A stretch of 64,000 nucleotides of DNA from an uncultured Sulfitobacter sp. Lineage in GTDB: Bacteria; Pseudomonadota; Alphaproteobacteria; Rhodobacterales; Rhodobacteraceae. How positions within the stretch are numbered: the stretch's first letter is position 1; the number at the start of each line of letters is the position of its first letter. Shown piece by piece: positions 25,005-33,374 of the stretch. The stretch lies in assembly GCF_947500075.1 (NCBI RefSeq), contig NZ_CANMQS010000008.1:1-64000 (forward strand). The letters are read 5' to 3'. The notes beneath the pieces are model-generated. The model saw only the letters and a list, made by a program, of their open reading frames with translations. It did no database searches and was not told where the DNA came from. The translations under genes were made by a program, and so were the position numbers.

Positions 25005-26576
25005 ATGCAATCCTTGAAATCCAAAGTCCTGGGCGCGGTGGCCGCATCGGCCCTGCTGCTGGGTGCGGGCGCGGCTTCGGCCGACAATGTCATCACGGTG
25101 AATGCCACACAGATCTTCGGCACCGTCGATCCGGCAAAGATCAACGATTACACCGAGTACATGGCCGGCGTGAACCTCTATGAGGCGCTGACAACGCTGG
25201 ATGGCAGCGGTGCGATCCAGCCGCTGCTGGCCGAAAGCTGGACCGCGTCCGACGACGGTCTGACATGGACCTTCACTCTGAAAGAAGGGGCCACCTTCCA
25301 GGATGGAAGCGCCATTGAAGCCAAGGACGTCGTGTGGACCGTCGACCGTCTGCTGTCGATCAACGAAGGCCCGGCTTACCTCTTTGAAGGCATCCTCAGC
25401 GTGGGGTCGGTCACCGAAGTGGATGCGCGCACGGTGCAGTTCCAGCTTGAGAAAACCTATGCGCCATTCCTGACCACAACGCCGATCCTGTTCGTGGTGA
25501 ACGCTGACCTTGCGTCCGAGAATGCGACCGATGATGACCCCTGGGCGCAGGATTATATCGCCAACAATTCCATTGGGGCGGGTGCCTATATGCTCGACAA
25601 TTGGGAGCGTGGTGCGGGGATGACCATCAAGGCCTATGAGGGCTATCATCTGGGCTGGAATGATCAAAGCATCGACGAGGTCCGTTTTGTCATCACCAAC
25701 GAAGAGGCGACCGTAAAGGCGCTTGCCGCTGCCGGCACCCTGTCGATGTCCGCAGACAGTCAGGCGCAGGAGACCTTTGACAGCATCGGCGCGCTCGAAG
25801 ACTACCGGATCGAGGAATATGCGACGGCGGTGAACTTCTACTTCAAGCTCAACAACAACCGCGCCCCGACGGATGATCTGAACATCCGCAAGGCCATCGC
25901 CTATGCCACCGACTATGAAACCATTCGCGAGCTGATCCTGCCGGGGGAGCCGCTGTCGGGTCCGATGGCGCCGATCTTTGCCGATGCCTTTGCCGATGAC
26001 ATCCCCATGCCTGTCTTCGACCTTGAAAAGGCGAAAGAATACGTTGACGCCTCCAAGTATGCGGGCCAAGGGCCGATTGATGTGGAGATCATGTATGTCG
26101 CCGGCCTCGCCTTTGAGGAAGAAATCGGTTTGCTGATGAAGTCCATCCTCGACACGATCGGTTTCAACACCATCCTGAAACCTGAACCATGGAACCGGAT
26201 GACGGAACTTGCCGGCGACGTGGCAACAACGCCCGCCATCAACCAGGTGTTCTATGGTGCGACCTATCCATCGCCCGACACGTTCTTTTTCCCCCAGTAT
26301 CACAGCCGTGCGGCAGGGACCTGGGCGTCAATGGAATGGGTGCTGAGCGACGAAGTGGATGCGATGATCGATGCCGCCCGTGCCACGGCAGATGTGACAG
26401 AGCAAAACGCGATCTACAAGGACCTGCAACGCAAGCTGGTTGAAGATCAGGTGGGTGTCTTTCTGCTGACGCAGCGCAGCAAACAGGCGTTCCACAACTG
26501 TCTTCAGGGGTTCACATGGGTGCCCATGCAGAGCTTTGAGTACAACTTCCACACCATGAAATGGGTTTGCGAGTAA
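25005..26576 (+). CDS. ABC transporter solute-binding protein, family 5 (oligopeptide type)
   Basis: A 523-residue periplasmic binding protein of the DppA/OppA family. It has a signal peptide (KSKVLGAVAASALLLGAGAA, cut near ASA/DN) and the pattern VDPAKINDYTEYMAGVNLYE followed by LAESWTASDDGLTWTFTLKEG. The start at ATG 25005 has GGAGG upstream; the track start lies 48 codons earlier inside the DUF917 gene. It is last in the operon and followed by a strong hairpin. Family 5 proteins also bind non-peptide ligands, so a small cyclic amide is possible. Confidence 0.93.
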   Translation: MQSLKSKVLGAVAASALLLGAGAASADNVITVNATQIFGTVDPAKINDYTEYMAGVNLYEALTTLDGSGAIQPLLAESWTASDDGLTWTFTLKEGATFQDGSAIEAKDVVWTVDRLLSINEGPAYLFEGILSVGSVTEVDARTVQFQLEKTYAPFLTTTPILFVVNADLASENATDDDPWAQDYIANNSIGAGAYMLDNWERGAGMTIKAYEGYHLGWNDQSIDEVRFVITNEEATVKALAAAGTLSMSADSQAQETFDSIGALEDYRIEEYATAVNFYFKLNNNRAPTDDLNIRKAIAYATDYETIRELILPGEPLSGPMAPIFADAFADDIPMPVFDLEKAKEYVDASKYAGQGPIDVEIMYVAGLAFEEEIGLLMKSILDTIGFNTILKPEPWNRMTELAGDVATTPAINQVFYGATYPSPDTFFFPQYHSRAAGTWASMEWVLSDEVDAMIDAARATADVTEQNAIYKDLQRKLVEDQVGVFLLTQRSKQAFHNCLQGFTWVPMQSFEYNFHTMKWVCE

Positions 26577-26587
26577 CACTGACCCTT

Positions 26588-26621
26588 CATTCAGGCGCTT
26601 TCGACGTGAAGCGCCTGAATG
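26588..26621. terminator. Bidirectional hairpin between the ABC operon and dctD
   Basis: CATTCAGGCGCTT and AAGCGCCTGAATG form a perfect 13-bp stem with an eight-base loop, midway between two convergent genes. No T run follows on either strand, but the position fits shared termination. Confidence 0.7.
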
Positions 26622-26665
26622 GCCTGCACAGGCTGGCAGACAATTGGCTCCGCCTGCCCCGCAGG

Positions 26666-27895
26666 CTACTGCCGAAAATCCTCCGGTCTGATCCCGTAGC
26701 GCGTCAGCTTGTCGTACAGCGTCTTGCGCGGCAGTTTCAGCGCCTCAGCCGCAGCGGAGGCTTGCCCGCCTGCACGCCGCAGTGCCGCTTCGAGCAGGGA
26801 TTGCTCCACCTGCCCCATCTGTTCGGCCAGGCCCAGCCCTGTGTCCGGCGTCATATCCTCCGGCATCCCCATCACGAACCGCATCGCCACTGACATCAGC
26901 GCCCGCGCATTGCCCGGCCAGTCACGCGCCATCAGGCCCGCGATGGTCTGCGGTGTCACGTCAGGCGGCGTCAGCCCGGCCTGTTCTGCCGCCTGATCGA
27001 CATAGCGGCGGAACATCACGGGGATGTCTTCGGGGCGTTCGGACAGCGACGGTATGCGTACCGTCAGCACGTCGAGCCGGTAATAGAGGTCCGCGTGAAA
27101 CCGCCCCTCCTCCACCTCCTGCGCCAGCTTGCGGGTGCTGCCGGCAATCAGCCGCGTCGGCGTGTTCTGCTCCACCGCTTCGGCAAGCGTCAGTTGCAGC
27201 TGTGGTGACAACTGCGTCACCTCATCAATGAACAGGCTGCCGCCCTCCCCCTCATGCAGCGCGTCCTGCAAGCCCTGCGCGGTCAGCCCGGCGGCTGCGC
27301 GTTTCACAAAAGGTGCCTTGGACCGGGCGGAGCTGAGATGCACCACTTCCGCCACTTTGGAGATCCCCGTGCCCGGTGCGCCCGTCACCAACGCAGCCCC
27401 CTCGGCCTGCGCCACCAACCGCACCCGCTTGCGCAGCGCTTCGGCCAGATCGGACGAGCCAAAGAGCATCCGCGCCGCCGGATCGCCCGTCTCCACCAGA
27501 TGCCGCAGCCGCCGGTTCTCCAGCACCATCGCCCGCGTCTTCAGCGCCCGCTCCAGCAGGGAGATGAGATCCCCCGGCGCGCAGGGTTTTTCCAGAAACC
27601 CAAAAGCACCCTGCCCCATCGCCTTGACCGCCATCGGGATGTCGCCCTCACCGGTCAGCAGGATCACCGGCAGATCCGCATCCTGTTGTTGCGCGTATTC
27701 CAGCAAGTGAAACCCATCACGCCCCGGCATCCGGATGTCAGACAGCACAACCCCTTCAAAATCCGGCGTGATGTGATCCTTGGCCACCACAAATGACCCA
27801 GCGGCCACGGCTGAGATATCCGCAAGTTCTAGCGTCTGTGACAGCGCTTCGCGCACGGCCGCGTCGTCATCCACCAACAGCACCCGGTTGCTCAT
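26666..27895 (-). CDS. DctD-like response regulator with a degenerate AAA+ domain
   Basis: A 409-residue regulator: receiver domain (LLVDDDAAVREAL, phospho-Asp in VVLSDIRMPGRDGF, Lys in FLEKP), AAA+ region, and a Fis-type helix-turn-helix (SAAAEALKLPRKTLYDKL). The AAA+ part is degenerate. The Walker A reads GAPGTGIS, without the catalytic lysine, and no GAFTGA loop exists between KAPFVKRAA and SLFIDEV. GAFTGA contacts sigma-54, so a normal sigma-54 activator role is unlikely. Walker B (SLFIDEV) and the YYRLDVLTVRIP region remain. It overlaps the kinase gene by four bases. Confidence 0.88.
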   Translation of the reverse strand: MSNRVLLVDDDAAVREALSQTLELADISAVAAGSFVVAKDHITPDFEGVVLSDIRMPGRDGFHLLEYAQQQDADLPVILLTGEGDIPMAVKAMGQGAFGFLEKPCAPGDLISLLERALKTRAMVLENRRLRHLVETGDPAARMLFGSSDLAEALRKRVRLVAQAEGAALVTGAPGTGISKVAEVVHLSSARSKAPFVKRAAAGLTAQGLQDALHEGEGGSLFIDEVTQLSPQLQLTLAEAVEQNTPTRLIAGSTRKLAQEVEEGRFHADLYYRLDVLTVRIPSLSERPEDIPVMFRRYVDQAAEQAGLTPPDVTPQTIAGLMARDWPGNARALMSVAMRFVMGMPEDMTPDTGLGLAEQMGQVEQSLLEAALRRAGGQASAAAEALKLPRKTLYDKLTRYGIRPEDFRQ

Positions 27896-29586
27896 GCTGC
27901 TTCCTCCACCTCTGCCACCGCCCGTTCGAGCGTCACGGTAAACTGCGCGCCGCCCTGCGGCAGATTGCTGCCTTTGATCTGACCGCCAAAGCTCTGCACG
28001 ATGCCATAGCTGATCGACAGACCCAATCCCATGCCGCCCGTCTCTCCCACGGTTTTTGTCGTGTAGAAGGGGTCAAACACCTTGTCCGGCATCTCAATAC
28101 CCGGCCCGGTGTCTTCGATCCGCACCGCGACGCTGTCGGTCTCCTCAACCGTGACAGACAGGTGTTTGTGGGTGCTGGAGGCCATCGCATCAACCGCGTT
28201 GGTGATCAGGTTCACAAACACCTGCCCCAGCCGCACTTCGCCGCCCTGTACCCAGACGTCATGGCCGGGTGGCACATAGCGCAGCGTCACCCCTGCCTCT
28301 GCCATGCGTCCCTTGGTCAGATCGAATGTCGCAGCCAGCACTGCCCCCAATTCGACCCGTTCCTGCGGCCCGGTTTCCTGCCGCGCAAAGGCCCGCAGGT
28401 TCTGGATGATCCGCCCCATCCGCCGCGCCATGTCAGAAATGCGCGTCAGGTTTTCTTCCGCCCGCTCCGGTTTGCCCCGCGCCATGAATTCAACTGCGTT
28501 TTCCGCAAAGGACCGGATGGCCATCAACGGCTGGTTCAACTCATGGCTGATGCCCGCAGACATCTGCCCCAGCGCGCTCAGCTTGCCGGCCTGCACCAGA
28601 TCATCCTGCGCCCGTCTGAGTGCGGCGGTCCGTTCTGCCACCCGCGCTTCCAACTGCTGGTTCGCCTCCGCCAGCGCGCGCCGCCTTTCGGACGCCAGAA
28701 ACAACAGCGACCCGAATGCCAGACACAGGGCCGCCACCGCCGCCGCCTGCGCCCAGGCAAAAGCGCGCGCCTGCGTGACATCCAGCAACACCTCACCCAT
28801 CATGCCAATCACCGGCAGATCCTGCGTCAGATGCAGCCCCTCGCGTGGCAGATAAGGCCCCCACCCGACGGTCCAGATCTCATGACCCCCGATGCGTGTG
28901 ATCCTGAAGGACGGTTCCTGCCCATCAGGCGGACGCAGCCCCGGATCCCCGACCGGGCGCTGCCACAACAGGATCTCCGACCGGTTGGAGATATAGACCA
29001 CACCGTTGAGATCAGTGAAGAACGCCGGCGGATTGGTGCCGCGCCAATTGTAGTCAATGCCATTCAGGTCCGTGACCACCACAACCGCACCCTGCACCCG
29101 GCCATCAGGTCCAAACATCGGGGCGGCGTGGTAAAATGCGCGCTCTGTCAATGGCATGGCAGGCCCGTGTCCCCAGCCAAGCGCACCACGCAGCGCCCGC
29201 CTGACATGCGGTTGCGCGCTCAGATCCCGAGGCGGCGCATCCTGTGCCGCCGCACGTATCCGGCCTGCACTGTCCAGCACCAGCACATCCAGCGTTGCGG
29301 ATTTATCCGCCACTTCCAGCAACAGATCGCGCGTGTCCTCAGCCGAAGCACCATGAAGAGCCGCAACAACACCGGGATGATCGGCCATGGTGACGGCCAG
29401 ATCCCGGTAGCGTTGCAATTGCCCCACCAGCCGGTCGCCTGCCAGCGCCAGATCCGCCTCTCCCCGCGCCTCCAGCTGGTCGAGCGCCTGATTGAAGCCA
29501 TAGCGCCAGACCCCGCCCGACAGGGCCAGGACCACGGCAAGAAACGCCGTCACCACGGCAAGTCGCTGAACCAATCCACCTCTCAT
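27892..29586 (-). CDS. DctB-like sensor histidine kinase
   Basis: A 564-residue membrane kinase. The first membrane helix (LAVVTAFLAVVLALSGGVW), a large periplasmic sensor region and the second helix near residue 290 resemble DctB C4-dicarboxylate sensors. A coiled coil precedes the H box ISHELNQPLMAIRSF; the N box (NLITNAVDAM) and the G boxes (DTGPGIE, GGMGLGLSIS) follow. It is the partner of the downstream regulator. Start is uncertain: MRGGLVQR (29586) is chosen because the track start overlaps the divergent P450 gene. A ligand of the C4-dicarboxylate kind is inference. Confidence 0.88.
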   Translation of the reverse strand: MRGGLVQRLAVVTAFLAVVLALSGGVWRYGFNQALDQLEARGEADLALAGDRLVGQLQRYRDLAVTMADHPGVVAALHGASAEDTRDLLLEVADKSATLDVLVLDSAGRIRAAAQDAPPRDLSAQPHVRRALRGALGWGHGPAMPLTERAFYHAAPMFGPDGRVQGAVVVVTDLNGIDYNWRGTNPPAFFTDLNGVVYISNRSEILLWQRPVGDPGLRPPDGQEPSFRITRIGGHEIWTVGWGPYLPREGLHLTQDLPVIGMMGEVLLDVTQARAFAWAQAAAVAALCLAFGSLLFLASERRRALAEANQQLEARVAERTAALRRAQDDLVQAGKLSALGQMSAGISHELNQPLMAIRSFAENAVEFMARGKPERAEENLTRISDMARRMGRIIQNLRAFARQETGPQERVELGAVLAATFDLTKGRMAEAGVTLRYVPPGHDVWVQGGEVRLGQVFVNLITNAVDAMASSTHKHLSVTVEETDSVAVRIEDTGPGIEMPDKVFDPFYTTKTVGETGGMGLGLSISYGIVQSFGGQIKGSNLPQGGAQFTVTLERAVAEVEEAA

Positions 29587-29644
29587 CGTGCCAAACTGCA
29601 CGACCCCTCTTGCAAAGGCCAGCGCCAGTTGATCCTGTTGGCCC

Positions 29645-30826
29645 ATGGAAACGCTGCATCTTTCGCCCCAGGACCCCGATTTCGTCCAGAACCCCTATCC
29701 CGCCTATGACGCGGCCCGCGCCCGTGGTCCCGTGCTGTTCTGGGCGGACTGTGGCATGGCCGCCGCCTTTGACGCAGCCACGGTGAATGCACTGCTGCGG
29801 GACCGGCGGCTGGGCCGGGAGAAGCCTGCGGCCCTGCAAACCCCGTACCCCGCCCATCTGTCCGATTGGGCCCTGGCCGAAACCCACTCCATGCTGGATA
29901 TGGAACCGCCCCGCCACACCCGCCTGCGCGGCCTTGTCCTGCGGGCTTTCACGTCGCGCCGCATTGCGGGCCTGTCGGGTGACATTACCGAGGTCTGTGC
30001 CGATCTGCTGGACACTCGGCGCGATGGCCCCTTCGACCTGATCCCCGCCTATTGCACCCAGGTCCCCGTGCGCATCATCGCCCGCCTGTTGGGCGTGCCC
30101 GAAGAGATGTCAGGGGACCTGCTGCGCTGGTCCCGCGATATGGTGGCAATGTATCAAGCAGGCCGGGACCGCACCACTGAGGACCGCGCCAACACCGCCG
30201 CTGCCGAATTCATCGCCTTCCTGCGCAGCTACATCGACAAACGCCGCTCTGATCCCCGCGACGATCTGATCACCCAGCTGATCGCCGCAGAGGAAGAGGG
30301 CGAAAAGCTCACCCCTGATGAGCTGATCGGCACCTGCATCCTGCTGCTGAATGCAGGACATGAAGCGACAGTGCACAGCATCGGCAACGGCGTGAAATGC
30401 CTGCTGGAACAGGGCACAGCGCTCAGCGCCCTTGCACCGGAACGGATCGCTGGCACCGTTGAGGAAATCCTGCGCTACGACGCGCCCCTGCACATGTTCA
30501 CACGCATTGCCTATGAGGACATCAACATCGGGCCGCACAGCCTTGAAAAAGGGCAGGAAATCGCCCTGATCCTCGGCGCGGCCAACCGCGACCCCGCGCT
30601 GTTCGAAGACCCGAACACCTTCAACCCGAACCGCGCGATCAAACCCAACACCACCTTCGGCGCAGGCCTGCATTTCTGCGTCGGGGCGCCCTTGGCCCGG
30701 CTGGAATTGCAAATCGCCCTGCCCGCCTTGTTTGCAGCATATCCCGACCTGCACCTGACGGAACCGCCGCGTTACGCCAACAGCTACCATTTCCACAAAC
30801 TCGACCGCCTGATGGTCACACCGTGA
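29645..30826 (+). CDS. Cytochrome P450
   Basis: A 393-residue soluble bacterial P450. The I-helix motif LLNAGHEAT, the ExxR pair in EEILRYDAP and the heme-cysteine loop FGAGLHFCVGAPLAR are all intact. It should hydroxylate a small organic molecule using electrons from a ferredoxin/reductase pair. No ferredoxin gene lies beside it; the only nearby reductase is fpr at 36.3 kb. The start METLHLSP is near the divergent dctB start, so the two genes may share a promoter region. The CYP family and substrate are not known. Confidence 0.93.
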   Translation: METLHLSPQDPDFVQNPYPAYDAARARGPVLFWADCGMAAAFDAATVNALLRDRRLGREKPAALQTPYPAHLSDWALAETHSMLDMEPPRHTRLRGLVLRAFTSRRIAGLSGDITEVCADLLDTRRDGPFDLIPAYCTQVPVRIIARLLGVPEEMSGDLLRWSRDMVAMYQAGRDRTTEDRANTAAAEFIAFLRSYIDKRRSDPRDDLITQLIAAEEEGEKLTPDELIGTCILLLNAGHEATVHSIGNGVKCLLEQGTALSALAPERIAGTVEEILRYDAPLHMFTRIAYEDINIGPHSLEKGQEIALILGAANRDPALFEDPNTFNPNRAIKPNTTFGAGLHFCVGAPLARLELQIALPALFAAYPDLHLTEPPRYANSYHFHKLDRLMVTP

Positions 30827-30897
30827 GTCTTGGCCGTGTCAAGGATCGCAAAGCGACCGGGCTTGCCCGGCTTGTCCTTTACACGGTCACGACTCAC
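30823..30897 (+). other. Long imperfect inverted repeat with inner hairpins after the P450
   Basis: GTGAGTC (30823) pairs with GACTCAC (30891-30897), then CCGTGTCAAGGA pairs with TCCTTTACACGG with one mismatch. Inside sit CGCAAAGCG and CCGGGCTTGCCCGG hairpins. The outer stem overlaps the P450 stop codon. No T run follows. It could be a transcript end, an RNA-stabilising structure or a small mobile remnant. Confidence 0.65.
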
Positions 30898-30906
30898 ATC
30901 ACCCTC

Positions 30907-30941
30907 GGACAGGCGCATTCAGGGCAAACCTGTCCCTGAAT
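30907..30941. other. Overlapping alternative hairpins before the Lrp-type gene
   Basis: GGACAGG pairs with CCTGTCC, and ATTCAGGG pairs with CCCTGAAT; the two stems share two bases, so they exclude each other or form a pseudoknot-like fold. It lies in the 233-bp space (30827-31059) between convergent P450 and Lrp genes, where no ORF is convincing. Confidence 0.45.
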
Positions 30942-31059
30942 CGCTTCTCAGCACGGGCATTCGCCCTCAGCACACACAGACCTTCCGCCGCGAAGGGCTC
31001 ACGCAAGCCACAAACGCCAAACATGTCATCGCGCCCTCAGGCGCGGCCTTCGGATCACG

Positions 31060-31521
31060 TCAAAGCGGCAGCGCCACGGTCGACTTGATCTCCTCCATCG
31101 ACAGCAGGGCTGTCACATTATGCACCCGCACCTCTGAAATCAGCGCCTGATAGAAGGCATCATAGGCCCGTGCATTCTGCACCCGCACTTTGAGGATGTA
31201 GTCAATATCCCCTGCCAGCCGGTGCGCCTCCTGCACCTCGGGCCTGTCCTTCAAGGCTTTCAAGAACGCCTGCTGCCAGGCCGCTTCATGGGACGACGTG
31301 CGGATCAACACGAAGAAACATGCTTCAAATCCAAGCGCTTCGGCGTCCAGCACCACGGTCTGCTGACCAATCACCCCGCCTTCGCGCAGCTTGCGAATCC
31401 GGTTCCACACCGGCGTCTTGGAAGACCCCACCGCGCGGGCAATATCGTCCAGAGACTGGCTGGCATCGCGCTGGAGCTCTCTCAGGATTTTCCGATCTGT
31501 TTCATCTATCCGGACTGACAT
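31060..31521 (-). CDS. Lrp/AsnC-family transcriptional regulator
   Basis: A 153-residue regulator with an N-terminal helix-turn-helix (DETDRKILRELQRDASQSLD and GSSKTPVWNRIRKLREGGV) and a C-terminal RAM ligand domain (DIDYILKVRVQNARAYDAF). It is divergent from the cysG-led sulfite reduction operon and so probably controls it in response to an amino acid such as cysteine; that ligand is inference. The start MSVRID has AGAGGA nine bases upstream; the track adds 19 unsupported codons. Confidence 0.92.
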   Translation of the reverse strand: MSVRIDETDRKILRELQRDASQSLDDIARAVGSSKTPVWNRIRKLREGGVIGQQTVVLDAEALGFEACFFVLIRTSSHEAAWQQAFLKALKDRPEVQEAHRLAGDIDYILKVRVQNARAYDAFYQALISEVRVHNVTALLSMEEIKSTVALPL

Positions 31522-31665
31522 TCCAATATTCCTCTCAAGGGCGAATACCCGTTCCACTTTACCGCCGCATTGGAACACATGTCCTTATTGGCCAGCAGGT
31601 ATGGCGCTTAAATGGGAAAATTTCCTATATTGCAAGTCACGTTATGCGCAACCAAAGGCAGACCC

Positions 31666-33063
31666 ATGGATCATTTTCCCATCTTCCTGGCCACGGAAGG
31701 CCGCCGCATCGTCCTGTCGGGCGGTGGCGACGCTGCCCTGGCCAAGCTGCGCCTGCTGCTAAAAACCCGCGCACGGATCACCGTCTTTGCCGCTGACCCC
31801 GACGCCCAGATCATCACCTGGGCCGCCGAGGGGCGCCTGACCCTGCACAAACGCGCCATGGAGCCCGGCGACATCCTCTGCGCGGCCCTGTTCTATGCCG
31901 CGGACGAAGACACCGCCGAAGACAAACGCACCGCTGCCATCGCCCGTCGCGAAGGCGCCCTTGTCAATGTGGTCGACAACCTTGGCGACAGTGAATTCAT
32001 CACCCCCGCCATTGTCGACCGTGACCCCGTCACCGTGGCCATCGGCACCGAAGGCGCGGCCCCCGTGTTGGCCCGCGCCCTCAAAGCCGATCTGGAAGAA
32101 CGCCTGCCCACCACACTGGGCACTCTCGCCCGCATCGGCAAAGGCTTCCGCAAGATGGCCGAAGCCCTGCCCTTCGGCCGTCCCCGCCGCGACTTCTGGC
32201 GTGACTATTATTTCAACGCCGGCCCCAAGGCGATGAGCGCAGGCGAAGAGACAATCCCGGAAACGCTCAACGCCTTGCTGGACGATCACCTCACCCGCAA
32301 AGCCCGCGACGGTCACGTGGCTTTTGTCGGCGGCGGTCCCGGTGATCCGGAACTGTTGACCCTCAAGGCCCGCAAGGCGCTGGATGAAGCCGACGTGGTG
32401 ATCTATGACCGCCTGATCACCCCCGAAATCCTCGAACTCGCCCGCCGCGAAGCGCTGATGATCGATGTCGGCAAGGAAGGCTTCGGCCCCTCCACGCCCC
32501 AAGAGCATATCAACGCCCTTCTGGTCGAACACGCGGCATCCGGCGCGCAGGTCGTCCGCCTCAAATCCGGCGACGCCACTGTATTCGGCCGCCTCGACGA
32601 AGAAATCGACGCCGTGGACGCCCACCAGATCGGCTGGCACATCGTGCCCGGCATCACCTCCGCCTCCGCCGCCGTCGCCACCATCGGCCAAAGTCTCACC
32701 CGCCGGGGCCGCAACGCCTCCGTGCGCTTCCTGACAGGTCACGACATGAAAGGCTTCGCCGATCACGACTGGTCGGCGCTGGCCCGCCCCAATGAGGTCG
32801 CCGCGATCTATATGGGCAAGAAGTCCGCGCGTTTCGTGCAAGGTCGCCTGCTGATGCACGGTGCGGATCGCAGCACACCTGTCACGATCATCGAAAACGC
32901 CTCCCGCGCGGATCAGCGCATCCTTTCCACCAGTCTTGCGCGCCTGCCGGACGATCTGGCTGCCGCCGCCCTCTCCGGCCCGGCCCTGACCTTCCTCGGC
33001 CTCGCCCCGCGCGCCGCCCTCGCCGCCGCCCCTGAACTGCCATCCCTGAAGGAGGCCCTGTGA
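31666..33063 (+). CDS. cysG: Siroheme synthase (CysG)
   Basis: A 465-residue multifunctional enzyme that makes siroheme, the cofactor of sulfite reductase. The N-terminal half is the precorrin-2 dehydrogenase/ferrochelatase (Rossmann loop LSGGGDAALAKLRLLL). The C-terminal half is the uroporphyrinogen-III methyltransferase (VAFVGGGPGDPELLTLKA, VRLKSGDATVFGR, VPGITSASAA). ATG 31666 (MDHFPIFL) is the family start; the track extends 18 codons. The next gene overlaps its stop (TGATG). Confidence 0.94.
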   Translation: MDHFPIFLATEGRRIVLSGGGDAALAKLRLLLKTRARITVFAADPDAQIITWAAEGRLTLHKRAMEPGDILCAALFYAADEDTAEDKRTAAIARREGALVNVVDNLGDSEFITPAIVDRDPVTVAIGTEGAAPVLARALKADLEERLPTTLGTLARIGKGFRKMAEALPFGRPRRDFWRDYYFNAGPKAMSAGEETIPETLNALLDDHLTRKARDGHVAFVGGGPGDPELLTLKARKALDEADVVIYDRLITPEILELARREALMIDVGKEGFGPSTPQEHINALLVEHAASGAQVVRLKSGDATVFGRLDEEIDAVDAHQIGWHIVPGITSASAAVATIGQSLTRRGRNASVRFLTGHDMKGFADHDWSALARPNEVAAIYMGKKSARFVQGRLLMHGADRSTPVTIIENASRADQRILSTSLARLPDDLAAAALSGPALTFLGLAPRAALAAAPELPSLKEAL

Positions 33064-33374
33064 TGTCCAAACCGTTCTCACCCAAAGTTGTCACCGCCAA
33101 CGCATTGCTCGAAGGCGACGTGATCTACCTCACCGAAGCAGGCTGGTCCCGCGATCTGAAAGACGCCGAAGTCCTCACCGATGAAGCCCACGCCGACCTG
33201 CGCCTAATCGAAGCCTCCGCCCAGACCGGCCATGTCGTGGGGGTCTACCTCGCCGATGTCGACATCGAAGACGGCACCCCGGTCCCCACCCATTTCCGTG
33301 AGGATTTCCGCGCAACCGGCCCCTCCAACTACGCCCACGGCAAACAAGAACGCGCCAAGCAGGAGCAATTCTGA
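33063..33374 (+). CDS. DUF2849 protein of the sulfite reduction operon
   Basis: A 103-residue protein (PKVVTANALLEGDVIYLTEAG) matching DUF2849, a family found almost only between cysG and cysI in alphaproteobacteria. No catalytic motif is evident. Tight coupling (TGATG at both ends) suggests a role in sulfite reductase assembly or electron delivery, which is a guess. The ATG at 33063 overlaps the cysG stop. Confidence 0.85.
   Translation: MSKPFSPKVVTANALLEGDVIYLTEAGWSRDLKDAEVLTDEAHADLRLIEASAQTGHVVGVYLADVDIEDGTPVPTHFREDFRATGPSNYAHGKQERAKQEQF

Noticed and set aside
24969-26303. 444-residue minus-strand ORF
   Set aside because: Complement of the solute-binding protein gene, without its own motif or ribosome site.
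27793-29709. 638-residue plus-strand ORF
   Set aside because: It lies opposite dctD/dctB, which have full domain motifs; it is an antisense shadow.
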